A stretch of DNA of 64,000 nucleotides from Spirosoma radiotolerans (GTDB taxonomy: Bacteria; Bacteroidota; Bacteroidia; Cytophagales; Spirosomataceae): assembly GCF_000974425.1 (NCBI RefSeq), contig NZ_CP010429.1:2480001-2544000 (forward strand). The letters run 5' to 3'. Below are positions 25,089 through 33,879 of this stretch, one piece after another (position 1 is the first letter of the stretch; each line of letters begins with the position of its first letter). The notes beneath the pieces were generated by a model. That model saw only the letters and a program-made list of their open reading frames with translations. It did not search any database and was not told the origin of the DNA. A program made the position numbers and the translations under genes.

Positions 25089-25730
25089 ATGATAGCTTTG
25101 CAGCCTCCTATCATCCACAAACAGGTAGCTGTGCCCCCGAACGAGCAGGATATACTTTCGGCCATCCGTGACGGCAATGAGCGTGCGTTCGAGTCTGTTT
25201 TTCGACAGTACTACGCACCCTTGTGCCGCTACGCCCGGCAGTTGGTAGCTGACCCCGATGAGGCCGAAGAGGAAGTACAGGCCATGTTCCTGACCGTTTG
25301 GGAAAAAAGAGAAAATTTAGCCATTACGGTGTCGCTGAAGGCCTATTTGTACCGGGCGGTTCATAACCGGTGTCTGAATCGAATCAAACACGTTTCTGTT
25401 CGGAATGAACACCAGGAACATACGCGCTACCTGGGCGAAACACTCGTTGAATCACCGATGCAAACGCTTCTGGGCGACGAGTTGTCGGACCGGCTGCACC
25501 GTGCCGTCCAGAAACTTCCTGAACAATGCCGGCTGGCGTTTACGCTGAGTAGGTTTGAGGAGTTGACTTATGGAGAAATTGCCGGTCAACTGGGGATTTC
25601 CATCAAAACCGTTGAGAATCAGATCGGTAAAGCCCTGCGCATTTTACGTGTCGAACTGAGTGAGTATTTACCCGCTTTAATCCTGTGGCTGTTAAGTCAC
25701 CCTGAGCAATGGCCGATCAACAACCCATAG
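25089..25730 (+). CDS. ECF RNA polymerase sigma-70 factor
   Basis: A 213-residue ECF sigma factor of the Bacteroidota FecI-like type. Region 2 spans about residues 25-95 (A-F-E-S-V-F-R-Q-Y-Y and E-A-E-E-E-V-Q-A-M-F), and region 4 about 130-195, with L-T-Y-G-E-I-A-G-Q-L-G-I-S then K-T-V-E-N-Q-I. A hydrophobic C-terminal tail follows. Its last 22 bases overlap the FecR anti-sigma gene. The start is uncertain: an exact -7 box (TAGCTTTG) lies at 25093-25100, inside the first codons, so the true start could be the GTG at 25131. Confidence 0.9.
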   Translation: MIALQPPIIHKQVAVPPNEQDILSAIRDGNERAFESVFRQYYAPLCRYARQLVADPDEAEEEVQAMFLTVWEKRENLAITVSLKAYLYRAVHNRCLNRIKHVSVRNEHQEHTRYLGETLVESPMQTLLGDELSDRLHRAVQKLPEQCRLAFTLSRFEELTYGEIAGQLGISIKTVENQIGKALRILRVELSEYLPALILWLLSHPEQWPINNP

Positions 25731-26764
25731 ATGACGCCCTGCTGGGAAAGTTTCTGGCGGGTGAAACCGATCCAGCCGAATCGGCGCGGGTGCGGCAGTG
25801 GCTTTCTTCCCGAGAGCCCGGCACGGCGGGACCCAGCCCGGACGATTTCGACCGGTTTGAGCACATCTGGAATGCCGCAAAGCCAGATTCGACCGAGGTC
25901 GATACCGATGCTGCCTGGCGTTCTGTTCAGAAAAAGATGCGCGTATCAGACCGTACGGCCATTAAACGACAGGAACCCGTTATCAAACCGTTGCTCGTTC
26001 TACGGCCGGAACGGCGCGTGCCTGGTACGGCACCCCTGTGGCGGATTGCCGCCATGCTGACGCTGGTGGCGGGTATGGGCTGGCTCACCTATACCCTCAA
26101 GTTCTTCGGGCATCACCATCCGGCGGCAGAAATGGTTGTGTTGACGGCCAATGAGCAGCAAATCAGTAAAACACTGCCCGACGGCACCCGTATTGTACTG
26201 AACCGTCACTCGACCCTGCGTTACCCGACGGCTTTTGCGGAGGAACGCCGGGACGTTGCCCTGACCGGTGAGGCTTTCTTCGATGTGACGCCCGATGCGA
26301 CGCGCCCATTTCACATTGACGCTCGAAACAGTGTCGTGCAGGTTCTGGGTACGTCCTTTACCATTCGGGCGTACGATGCCAATGTCAGCGTAGCTGTTCG
26401 GACGGGAAAAGTGCGGTTCTCGAGGGGCAGAAAAGCGGTATTACTGACCAAAAACCAACAGGCTACGTTCGACGCGTCGGGCGATACGATTCGGAGGTTA
26501 CGGGCTTCGCCGAACGCTTTTGCCTATAAAACCGGCGTGTTGGTATTCGAGAAAGAGCCGCTGCGGGAGGTTGTGCAGGCCATCAATCAATACTACAATA
26601 CCGATGTTCAACTGGCCAACGCCCGGCTGGGTAATTGCCTGCTGACCACTCGTTTCGACAAAACACCGCTGGAGACGGTGCTGAGCGTAACCGCCGAAAC
26701 CCTTGGTTTACAGGTACGTCACGTAGGCAAACAGGTCATTCTGGACGGGAACGGATGCCAGTGA
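25709..26764 (+). CDS. FecR-family anti-sigma factor
   Basis: A 351-residue single-pass membrane protein. The cytoplasmic N-terminus (about 1-105) should hold the sigma factor; a membrane helix lies near 108-130; the periplasmic FecR domain (about 140-265) includes T-L-P-D-G-T-R-I-V-L-N-R and V-L-G-T-S-F-T-I-R-A-Y; and a DUF4974 domain (about 275-345) closes the protein. It overlaps the sigma gene by 22 bases, so the two are translationally coupled. In the known scheme, the STN domain of an outer-membrane partner touches FecR and frees the sigma factor; that partner should be the next gene. Confidence 0.92.
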   Translation: MADQQPIDDALLGKFLAGETDPAESARVRQWLSSREPGTAGPSPDDFDRFEHIWNAAKPDSTEVDTDAAWRSVQKKMRVSDRTAIKRQEPVIKPLLVLRPERRVPGTAPLWRIAAMLTLVAGMGWLTYTLKFFGHHHPAAEMVVLTANEQQISKTLPDGTRIVLNRHSTLRYPTAFAEERRDVALTGEAFFDVTPDATRPFHIDARNSVVQVLGTSFTIRAYDANVSVAVRTGKVRFSRGRKAVLLTKNQQATFDASGDTIRRLRASPNAFAYKTGVLVFEKEPLREVVQAINQYYNTDVQLANARLGNCLLTTRFDKTPLETVLSVTAETLGLQVRHVGKQVILDGNGCQ

Positions 26765-26814
26765 ATAGGGGTAAGCAGGCGTATAGCTGTCATGAGGTGA
26801 AAAATAACCTTCTG

Positions 26815-28674
26815 ATGAATTCTCTTCGATTTTGCCTCCTTTTGCTTTGTCTTCTTGTTCAAATGCAGGTATTTGCTCAGGACGTACCGCCACTCGAACG
26901 CCTGATTACCGTCGATATTCGTAACGCAACCACGGAAAGTGCCCTTCGTGAGATAAGTCGGCTAGGCCACTTTGAGTTTTCTTACAATCCCGCCCGAATC
27001 GACGGAAAGGCCGTAGTAACCGTTCGACTTATGAACACGCCCGTTCGGGAGGTGCTGAACCGTGTTTTTCAGAACCAGGTTACGGTCAAATCACGCGGGA
27101 ATCACGTCATTCTAGTCCGGCGCGAGTTTCCTGAACCAGGCCCTAAAAACTTTCTGCTGGATGGCTATATCCTGGACGAGCAAACCGGTGAGCGAATTGC
27201 CCAGGCCAGTATTTTTGAGAAAACGACCCTGGCCTCAACCGTCAGCAATCCCTTTGGCTATTACCGGCTTCGACTACCGACCGATCTCCCCGCGGTTCGT
27301 CTGGACGTTCGCAAGCAGGCTTACGTGGGCGAAACGGTGCTTATTCGTTCCCGCCTTTCGCACTCGGTAAGTATCCGAATGACGCCCGTCCCTCCTCGTT
27401 TGTCGCTGGAAACGTTACCCATCCGGATCACGGAAGACACGACCCGGTTGATGAGTACGCTGGCAACGCTGCCGGTTGACGTGACCAGCCCGGTAGTGGA
27501 TACCACGACGCAGCAACGGCCCAAATCTGTCTTGGAGCAGAGCCGCGAGCGCATCACCCGGCTTTTCGTATCCGCCCAGCAATCCATCCACGATGTAAAC
27601 CTGAGCCGGGATACCCTCTACCGCGATTGGCAGGTGTCGTTTCTGCCCTTTATCGGCACGAACCATCGGTTGAGCGGACGCATCAGTAACCGCATCTCGG
27701 TCAACGCCCTGATTGGCTATTCCTTTGGCGTGCGAGCGTTTGAAGTTGGGGGCTTGTTTAACCTTGTTCGAGCCGATGTGACTGGCTTCCAGGCTGCTGG
27801 GCTTGGCAATCTCGTTGGTGGCCATGTTCGTGGCGTTCAATTGGCCGGGTTATATAACCTCAACGGCGGTGCGCTGCAGGGCGTGCAGGCCGGTGGTTTA
27901 TTCAACATCAACCGGAAGCAGGCGCAGGGTGTTCAGTTGGCTGGCCTGTTCAATACATCTATTGGGGAACTGACAAAGATCGTTCAGGTAGGTGGATTGG
28001 TTAATGTGGCGGGTAAATCGGTCGGGGGTGTTCAACTGGCTGGATTGGCCAACGTGGCGATGGGCGATGTACGGGGCTGGCAGATAAGTGGCCTCGTAAA
28101 CCGGGCCAGAACGGTTAGTAGCGGGCATCAGATTGGGCTTATCAACCTGGCGGATTCGTCGGGCAATGTGCCGTTCGGCTTGTTCAGTCATGTCCAAAAG
28201 GGCGGATTCCGGCGTGTTGAAGTGGCGGCTAATGAGGTCAACCTGCTCAATCTGACCTACCGAACGGGTGTCAGGCGATTTTACAATATCATTTCAGCTG
28301 GTTATAGTTTTGCGCGGGCGGGAAGCCCCGACCTGAGTGCGGGATATGGACTGGGTACGGGCTTTGTGCTGTCGGGATCGACCCTGCTCACCCTGGAGGG
28401 AACCCACCATCACCTCTTTTATTTTGACCAGAGCAGTAACGGCGGCTGGAATAATCAGATTCGCCTGAGTACGCTGTTTGAGACAAAGCTCAGTAACCAC
28501 CTATCGCTGGCGTACGGGCCCTCGCTGAACTGGTATTTCGGTAATGACAATACGACTCGACCAACGCTTCAGCCATCTATTCCCCTTTTCTCCGAGCGAA
28601 CCGATGCCTTCAGCAATGCCCGGCACTGGGGTTGGGTGGGCTTCCAGGTTGGGCTTCGGTTCGGTAACTCCTGA
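26815..28674 (+). CDS. STN-domain outer-membrane protein with 16-residue surface repeats
   Basis: A 619-residue protein with a signal peptide (1-21), a Secretin/TonB short N-terminal (STN) domain (about 30-103), a carboxypeptidase-regulatory-like domain (about 113-190), a low-complexity Thr/Pro linker (about 195-240), then about nine 16-residue repeats (309-445) of the type G-V-Q-L-A-G-L-x-N-x-x-x-G. The last part (about 465-619) looks like membrane beta strands. The repeats resemble the LA_2272-type surface repeat family. There is no plug or TonB barrel, although STN-bearing proteins beside FecR normally have one. ATG 26815 gives the signal peptide; the open frame upstream overlaps fecR. Confidence 0.8.
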   Translation: MNSLRFCLLLLCLLVQMQVFAQDVPPLERLITVDIRNATTESALREISRLGHFEFSYNPARIDGKAVVTVRLMNTPVREVLNRVFQNQVTVKSRGNHVILVRREFPEPGPKNFLLDGYILDEQTGERIAQASIFEKTTLASTVSNPFGYYRLRLPTDLPAVRLDVRKQAYVGETVLIRSRLSHSVSIRMTPVPPRLSLETLPIRITEDTTRLMSTLATLPVDVTSPVVDTTTQQRPKSVLEQSRERITRLFVSAQQSIHDVNLSRDTLYRDWQVSFLPFIGTNHRLSGRISNRISVNALIGYSFGVRAFEVGGLFNLVRADVTGFQAAGLGNLVGGHVRGVQLAGLYNLNGGALQGVQAGGLFNINRKQAQGVQLAGLFNTSIGELTKIVQVGGLVNVAGKSVGGVQLAGLANVAMGDVRGWQISGLVNRARTVSSGHQIGLINLADSSGNVPFGLFSHVQKGGFRRVEVAANEVNLLNLTYRTGVRRFYNIISAGYSFARAGSPDLSAGYGLGTGFVLSGSTLLTLEGTHHHLFYFDQSSNGGWNNQIRLSTLFETKLSNHLSLAYGPSLNWYFGNDNTTRPTLQPSIPLFSERTDAFSNARHWGWVGFQVGLRFGNS

Positions 28675-28822
28675 AGATTGGCTAGTTAATTGCGAAAAAA
28701 TCAGCCTGGTCGTAGGGGTATATGCTGGCACGACTGTCATGCAGGTGAAAATGGTGCAGTATGACGGAGTTCGCAAATCCGCAACTGCTCTTATCTACCA
28801 CCAACCAATACAACCAGTTGCC

Positions 28823-29542
28823 ATGAATACTATATGCCGTCAATTGCTCAACCTTTGTTTACTTGCCTTATTATTCAACTTAACGAGCTGTTCATTAATC
28901 AGAGAAGATGCTGGCCCCTACCAGGGCGACACCCGAACATACCCCTTCACCGGCTTTGACCAGGTTGACATGGGAAGTGCCTTTCACATTACTGTTCAAC
29001 AGGGATCGACCTTTGGTGTAACGGTAGAGGGCGACCGCCGAAATCTGAATGATCTGGACGTGTTTACGCGTAACGGTACACTACATGCGCAATACCGCAT
29101 CGCACGTCGCCGGGAGTACCCATCGTCGTTTACGATCACCATGCCAACCGTAAGGCGTGTTAATTTCTCAGGAGCAAGTCAGTCGACGCTATCCGGTTTT
29201 ACGAATCTGAATGATCTTGACGTCACCCTCTCCGGAGCGTCCGAGAGTCAGATCACGACCCAGTCAAGTCGGGTGAATCTAGTTCTTTCCGGTGCTTCCG
29301 TACTGCGGCTAAATGGGCAGGGGAACGCTCTGACGAGTGATTTGTCGGGAGCCTCATTACTCCAGGCTTTTGGGTATCCTGTTGATAATGCGGGTGTAGA
29401 GGCATCCGGAGCGAGTAAGGCAAATATCAATGTACGGGCTTCACTGGTCGTGAATGCGAGTGGTGCCAGTACCATTCGTTATCAGGGTACACCTACCATA
29501 AAGCAGCAGGTAAGTGGGGCCAGTTCGGTACAGAAAGAGTAG
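28823..29542 (+). CDS. GIN-domain (DUF2807) lipoprotein
   Basis: A 239-residue protein with a lipoprotein signal (Cys in N-L-T-S-C, near residue 21). The mature part starts like the head GIN domain (F-T-G-F-D-Q-V-D-M-G-S-A-F) and goes on as a beta-helix of short strands with S-G-A-S recurring at each turn (seven occurrences of S-G-A-S or close variants). These proteins are described as putative adhesin-like or autotransporter-head domains in Bacteroidota; no enzymatic role is known. The ATG at 28823 is 148 bases after the STN-protein gene, with no clear terminator between, so it may be the last gene of the sigma operon. Confidence 0.85.
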   Translation: MNTICRQLLNLCLLALLFNLTSCSLIREDAGPYQGDTRTYPFTGFDQVDMGSAFHITVQQGSTFGVTVEGDRRNLNDLDVFTRNGTLHAQYRIARRREYPSSFTITMPTVRRVNFSGASQSTLSGFTNLNDLDVTLSGASESQITTQSSRVNLVLSGASVLRLNGQGNALTSDLSGASLLQAFGYPVDNAGVEASGASKANINVRASLVVNASGASTIRYQGTPTIKQQVSGASSVQKE

Positions 29543-29576
29543 TTGCCATTTACAGGTCAGGCGCATCAAACATGAG

Positions 29577-29734
29577 TCGTCCCGAATTTTTCAGCTAAAT
29601 GGTCTAGAGCCCGTGGTACCAAACAAAACGAAGCATGGGATACGTGTTGGCCATAGGCAAAGACTATGCCGAGCATCACCAGTCATTTAGGTAGCTAACC
29701 CCATCGGTAGGTCCGATTGAAAATTCGGGATGAC
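29577..29734. repeat. Possible MITE-like remnant with inverted ends
   Basis: The left end (TCGTCCCGAATTTTTCA) and right end (TTGAAAATTCGGGATGAC) form an imperfect inverted repeat about 125 bases apart, and both arms also contain an AGCTA...AAATG word. The interior has no ORF. It lies between convergent genes and may be a non-autonomous element or a degenerate terminator. Confidence 0.3.
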
Positions 29735-29776
29735 AAAATATAATCAGCCACTCTTCACATAGTCTTTCCCACTCGG

Positions 29777-30802
29777 CTAGGGCTGAACGACAGCAGTGCT
29801 GTCTGCTTTTTTCTTTGCGGCTTCCTTCGCCTGTTTTTTGAAAAAACCACGAAGCAGAAAATTGCTTTGAGCAGCTTTCAAATCCTGATTGAGCAACACG
29901 GTTCCCTGGCTCAGGTTACGAAGTGTAGTCCGAAGGTTGGTCGCCGTTTCCTGATCGGTGAGCAATACGCCCAGGGGACTGTTGGTATTATTCAGTTTTT
30001 CGGAAGCCCGGTTGAGGTTCGTCGAGGTCTGGCTGAGCGTACCCACCGTTTGATTGGCTGACCCAGCGGCTTTCTCAAGCTGTGCTGCCGACCGGCTCAA
30101 TCGGCGAAACACGGTCGTGTCCGTCACTAACTCATTGGCAAGGGTGCCTTTCGTGTTTAGTTTAGCCGCAAATTGCGAAACAGAGCCTGTTACTTTCACC
30201 GTGTTGTCAGAAGCCCGTTCCAGATTGCGCATGGCTTTCTTGAAATTTTCGGCGACAAGCGAATCAGTCAATACCGCGCCTACGGTGCCTTTGCCGCGTC
30301 TCAGATTCCCGACCAATTCTTTAAAGTCATTGGTAACTTTGAGCAGGTTGTTGTTATTTTCCTGCAAGGTCGCCATGATTTGATCGGAGCTGAGCGCTGC
30401 CGACGTTTTGATCCGGTCCCCATCTTCCACTTCGGGATGTTTGGTTGTTCCGCCCGTGATCACAACGATTTTGTTGCCAATGAGCCCGTCGGAACTAATG
30501 GTGGCATCGGCATCCTTGCGAATATACTGCTGGGAACTTTGTTCGATGCTCATGTCAACTTCGACCTGGGCGTTTCCATAAAAACTGATCCGCTTGACCG
30601 TTCCGATTTTGACACCCGAAAACCAAACATTGTTACCGACTTTCAGACCGCCTACGTCTTTGAAAACGGCCATAAGTTTTATGCTTTTTGTAAAGCGTTT
30701 CTGTTGTCCGCCCAGTACAAACACCCCGGCAACGAATATGGCAATGCCCACCAGGACAAAAATGCCGACAACAATGGAGCGTTTGTTCGATTCAGTACTC
30801 AT
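29777..30802 (-). CDS. mlaD: MlaD-family lipid-transport protein (MCE domain)
   Basis: A 341-residue protein with an N-terminal membrane helix (about 10-30), one MCE domain (about 38-115, with F-x-D-V-G-G-L-K-V-G-N-x-V and G-V-K-I-G-T-V) and a long helical, Asn/Thr-rich C-terminus (about 150-320). MCE proteins form hexameric rings that carry phospholipids between inner and outer membranes; this one is the substrate-binding part of the Mla-type ABC transporter. It is the last gene of the minus-strand run mlaE-mlaF-mlaD. The long helical tail may form a needle or tunnel as in PqiB or YebT, which is inference. Confidence 0.88.
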   Translation of the reverse strand: MSTESNKRSIVVGIFVLVGIAIFVAGVFVLGGQQKRFTKSIKLMAVFKDVGGLKVGNNVWFSGVKIGTVKRISFYGNAQVEVDMSIEQSSQQYIRKDADATISSDGLIGNKIVVITGGTTKHPEVEDGDRIKTSAALSSDQIMATLQENNNNLLKVTNDFKELVGNLRRGKGTVGAVLTDSLVAENFKKAMRNLERASDNTVKVTGSVSQFAAKLNTKGTLANELVTDTTVFRRLSRSAAQLEKAAGSANQTVGTLSQTSTNLNRASEKLNNTNSPLGVLLTDQETATNLRTTLRNLSQGTVLLNQDLKAAQSNFLLRGFFKKQAKEAAKKKADSTAVVQP

Positions 30803-30925
30803 AGTAATGGTTTATAATTCTTGGTTTTCGGTAGCTAACTTCGGTTACGTTTACGGCAAGTGTAGGCTTATTGTATCAGGTAGATCGCAAACCATATACT
30901 GAAAACTGTAAACGAGTTATTCTGT

Positions 30926-31681
30926 TTAATCCACAAATTTGTAGTTATAAAACTGCTTGATTCGCTCATCGGGATCGGCAAAGACTTCCTCAAAAGATCC
31001 AACCCGTTCAAATTTGCCGTCCAGCAGCATCGCCACCCGGTCGCCGGTCGTTTTCGCACAGGTCAGGTCGTGGGTGATGATAATGGAGGTCGCCTTAAAC
31101 CGCTCCCGCACTTCATTGATCAGGTTGTTAATTTCGATACTCGTTATCGGGTCGAGCCCTGAGGTCGGTTCATCGTATAACATAATCTCCGGCTGGAGTA
31201 TCAAGGTGCGGGCAATGCCAATGCGTTTCCGCTGACCGCCAGAGAGTTCGGATGGCATCTGGTTGATCGTTTGGGACAAGCCTACATCGTCGAGTGCTTT
31301 TTCTACTGCTTTGTCAATGTCGGCCCGGCTCAGGTTGCGAACGTTACGGACGAGTGGAAATTCCAGATTTTCCCGGATGCTCATGCTGTCGTACAGGGCG
31401 CTGCTCTGAAACGAAAACCCCACTTTTTGCCGAAACTCATCTAACGCCCGGCCCCGTAGTGTTTCCACATCCTGCCCCAGCACAATTACGCTCCCGGCAT
31501 CGGGTTTAAGCATCCCGATAATCAGTTTGATCAACACGGATTTGCCCGTACCGGACCGGCCGAGTACGGCGACATTTTCGCCCTGGTTCACTTCCAGATC
31601 GACTCCCCTCAAGACGTGCAAATCACCAAAGGATTTGCGTAGTCCTTTGATCTGAATAACTGGTTTTGTAGCTGGTGTCAT
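30926..31681 (-). CDS. mlaF: MlaF-type ABC transporter ATPase
   Basis: A 251-residue ATP-binding subunit that powers lipid transport. Walker A is G-R-S-G-T-G-K-S (about residue 40), the signature is L-S-G-G-Q-R-K-R, and Walker B is M-L-Y-D-E-P-T-S-G-L-D-P. The M-L-K-P-D-A-G-S spacing is typical of the MlaF/Ttg2A group. It lies 80 bases after mlaE and 123 bases before mlaD on the same strand, which fits one operon. Confidence 0.93.
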   Translation of the reverse strand: MTPATKPVIQIKGLRKSFGDLHVLRGVDLEVNQGENVAVLGRSGTGKSVLIKLIIGMLKPDAGSVIVLGQDVETLRGRALDEFRQKVGFSFQSSALYDSMSIRENLEFPLVRNVRNLSRADIDKAVEKALDDVGLSQTINQMPSELSGGQRKRIGIARTLILQPEIMLYDEPTSGLDPITSIEINNLINEVRERFKATSIIITHDLTCAKTTGDRVAMLLDGKFERVGSFEEVFADPDERIKQFYNYKFVD

Positions 31682-31761
31682 AGTGTAAAAAGCGAAAGAG
31701 CGAATGGTAAACGAGCGCCAGGTGTCCCCAGATCCGCTTGTTTACGTAGTCACTCTTCATG

Positions 31762-32565
31762 TCAACTTCCCCGCAGAGCGCCTATAATCTGTAGAGACAG
31801 GAGTTCTTCGATGAATACTAAAAACATGGACGTAACAACGGCGGAGTTGGCCGCTTTGCCAACGCCCTCGGTGCCTTTTGATGAATGATAGCCTTTATAA
31901 CAGCCCACCATTCCGATCGTGAACCCAAAAGCAATCGATTTCGTGATGGAGGCAAAAATGTCGAGGTAGGTAATGGCACCAAACACTTCCTGCATGAACG
32001 ACGTAAAACTGGTTTGTTCGTTCTGATTGACGTTTATGTAGGCGCCCAGTAGCCCGACGAGAATGGTGTACATCGTCAGGAGGGGAATCGTGAACGAAGT
32101 AGCCAGCACCCGGCTGACAACCAGGAATTTAAATGGGTCGGTGCCCGATACCTCCATGGCGTCGATCTGTTCCGTTACGTTCATCGAGCCTAGTTCGGCG
32201 CCAATACTTGAGCCGACTTTACCAGCCGCAATCAGAGCCGTTACGAGCGGTCCTAACGCCCGGACAATGGCAATGGCAATGAGGGAGGGCAGCCAGGAGG
32301 TAGCCCCAAATTCGGATAGAGAGGGGCGCGATTGGTTCGTGAAAACGATACCCGTAATAAAGCCCGTTGTTGAGATCAGCAGCAACGAGCGAAACCCGAC
32401 CTCATAGCATTGCCGGATAATCTCTTTGAATTCGTAGGGTGGCATGGCCGCTTCCCGAAAGAAACGACCTACAAACGAGGCCACGTCTGCCAGATTCAGA
32501 AAAAAGCTATCGAGCCGCCGGGTGACAACGGGCCGATCAGTAGACTTAGTAGTATCAGACTGCAT
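31762..32565 (-). CDS. mlaE: MlaE-type ABC transporter permease
   Basis: A 267-residue integral membrane protein with five to six helices. The stretch G-P-L-V-T-A-L-I-A-A-G-K-V-G-S-S-I-G-A-E-L-G (about residues 107-128), followed by E-Q-I-D-A-M-E-V, is diagnostic for the MlaE/TrbT permease family. First gene of the mlaE-mlaF-mlaD operon, divergent from cvfB across 293 bases with no exact -7 box on this strand. Together with MlaF and MlaD it would move phospholipids and maintain outer-membrane asymmetry. Confidence 0.93.
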   Translation of the reverse strand: MQSDTTKSTDRPVVTRRLDSFFLNLADVASFVGRFFREAAMPPYEFKEIIRQCYEVGFRSLLLISTTGFITGIVFTNQSRPSLSEFGATSWLPSLIAIAIVRALGPLVTALIAAGKVGSSIGAELGSMNVTEQIDAMEVSGTDPFKFLVVSRVLATSFTIPLLTMYTILVGLLGAYINVNQNEQTSFTSFMQEVFGAITYLDIFASITKSIAFGFTIGMVGCYKGYHSSKGTEGVGKAANSAVVTSMFLVFIEELLSLQIIGALRGS

Positions 32566-32858
32566 TCAAACACTGGAGGAAAGGCCGACCGGACATGCCC
32601 TGTCGGCTATACGTTAATAACTGATTTTGGCGATTAGGGTTTATTTTGAGCGAGAGATTATGAATTTAGGCTCATTTTTTTGAGACCGAAGATCGGCTAA
32701 AAGTAAAAAAAATAGCTGAACCGCAACCATACGCGAAAAAACAGAATAAGTCCCGCAGAATCTGTCGGTCAAAATGAACGCAAGGTCAGTATAAAAAAAC
32801 GACCTTTGTGCCGTAACAACCCGCCTGAATAATCCTGGCCCGGGTACGCTACCAGATT

Positions 32859-33710
32859 ATGATCGACATTGGACGAATAAATACCCTGACTGCCCTGCGC
32901 CAAACCAGCGTCGGCTTCTTTTTGGGCGACCTGACGGACCGGAAATCGCAGGATTTTAGTAACGATATATTGCTGCCAAATAAATACGTACCTGACACAC
33001 TCGCCGTTGACGATGACATCGACGTGTTCGTGTACACTGATTCGGAAGACCGTCCCATTGCCACGACCTTAACGCCTGCCATTCAGCGCAATGAGTTTGC
33101 CGCCTTGCAGGTAGTGTCGGTTACTTCAGCCGGGGCTTTCCTGGATTGGGGACTGGAGAAAGATCTGCTGGTTCCACACCGCGAACAGGCCTGGCCCATG
33201 GAAGTAGGTACGTGGTACGTCGTATTTATGTACCTCGACGAAACAACAAATCGGCTGGTGGCATCGAGCAAAGTAAACCGCTTTCTGGACCCTGACGTGA
33301 GTGATTTGTTTGTGGGAGAAGAGGTGCAACTACTGGCCTATGAGCTTACGGATCTGGGCGTCAATGTTATTATCAATAACCGATACCGGGGGTTAGTGTA
33401 CGCGAATGAAATTTTCCGAACGGTCCGTCCTGGTGATCCCCTGATTGGCTACATAAAAAACATTCGCGACGATGGTCGGGTGGATGTAAGCTTGCAGCGG
33501 GCTGGTTTCGAAAACGTGGAGCCCAATGCCCGTCGGATTCTGGCTATGCTTAAGGCAGAGAATGGATTTCTGCCCTTAACGGACAATACATCCCCCGAGG
33601 CAATTTATGCCGCGCTGGAAATGAGCAAAAAGACGTTTAAAAAGGCGATCGGTACACTGTATCGGGAACGAAAAATTCTCATTGAAGACAAAGGAATCCG
33701 ACTGGTGTAA
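32859..33710 (+). CDS. cvfB: CvfB-family S1-like RNA-binding protein
   Basis: A 283-residue cytosolic protein with tandem S1/OB domains (about 1-60, 70-135 and 145-215) and a C-terminal winged helix (about 225-283), the domain order of CvfB (YitL). Visible S1 features include G-A-F-L-D-W-G-L-E-K-D-L-L-V-P and the D-D-G-R-V-D-V-S-L-Q motif. In Staphylococcus, CvfB affects virulence-gene expression through RNA; the role here is open. A near -7 box (GACCTTTG, 32801-32808) lies upstream. It is convergent with the transglycosylase and separated from it by a long hairpin. Confidence 0.88.
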   Translation: MIDIGRINTLTALRQTSVGFFLGDLTDRKSQDFSNDILLPNKYVPDTLAVDDDIDVFVYTDSEDRPIATTLTPAIQRNEFAALQVVSVTSAGAFLDWGLEKDLLVPHREQAWPMEVGTWYVVFMYLDETTNRLVASSKVNRFLDPDVSDLFVGEEVQLLAYELTDLGVNVIINNRYRGLVYANEIFRTVRPGDPLIGYIKNIRDDGRVDVSLQRAGFENVEPNARRILAMLKAENGFLPLTDNTSPEAIYAALEMSKKTFKKAIGTLYRERKILIEDKGIRLV

Positions 33711-33723
33711 CAGGTCAACAAAA

Positions 33724-33803
33724 AAAGGATTAACCACAGCGGCACAAAGGCCGCGGAGATAAAAATTCCTCCGTGGCCTTTGTGCCGCTGTGGTTAATCC
33801 TTT
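33724..33803. repeat. Dispersed hairpin element, family B copy 1
   Basis: Arms 33724-33758 and 33769-33803 pair at 34 of 35 positions around a 10-base loop and include AACCACAGCGGCACAAAG. A related hairpin is at 48373-48457. It lies between convergent genes and probably acts as terminator for both. Confidence 0.85.
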
Positions 33804-33879
33804 CAAAGACTTATTTAGCTATTGGACTTGTCCACAGTCCGTGGACAACGCATAAACCGGGAAAGTACGAAAAATAGAA

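Noticed and set aside
30173-30817. 214-residue ORF on the plus strand
   Set aside because: Antisense to mlaD over its whole length, with no recognisable features.
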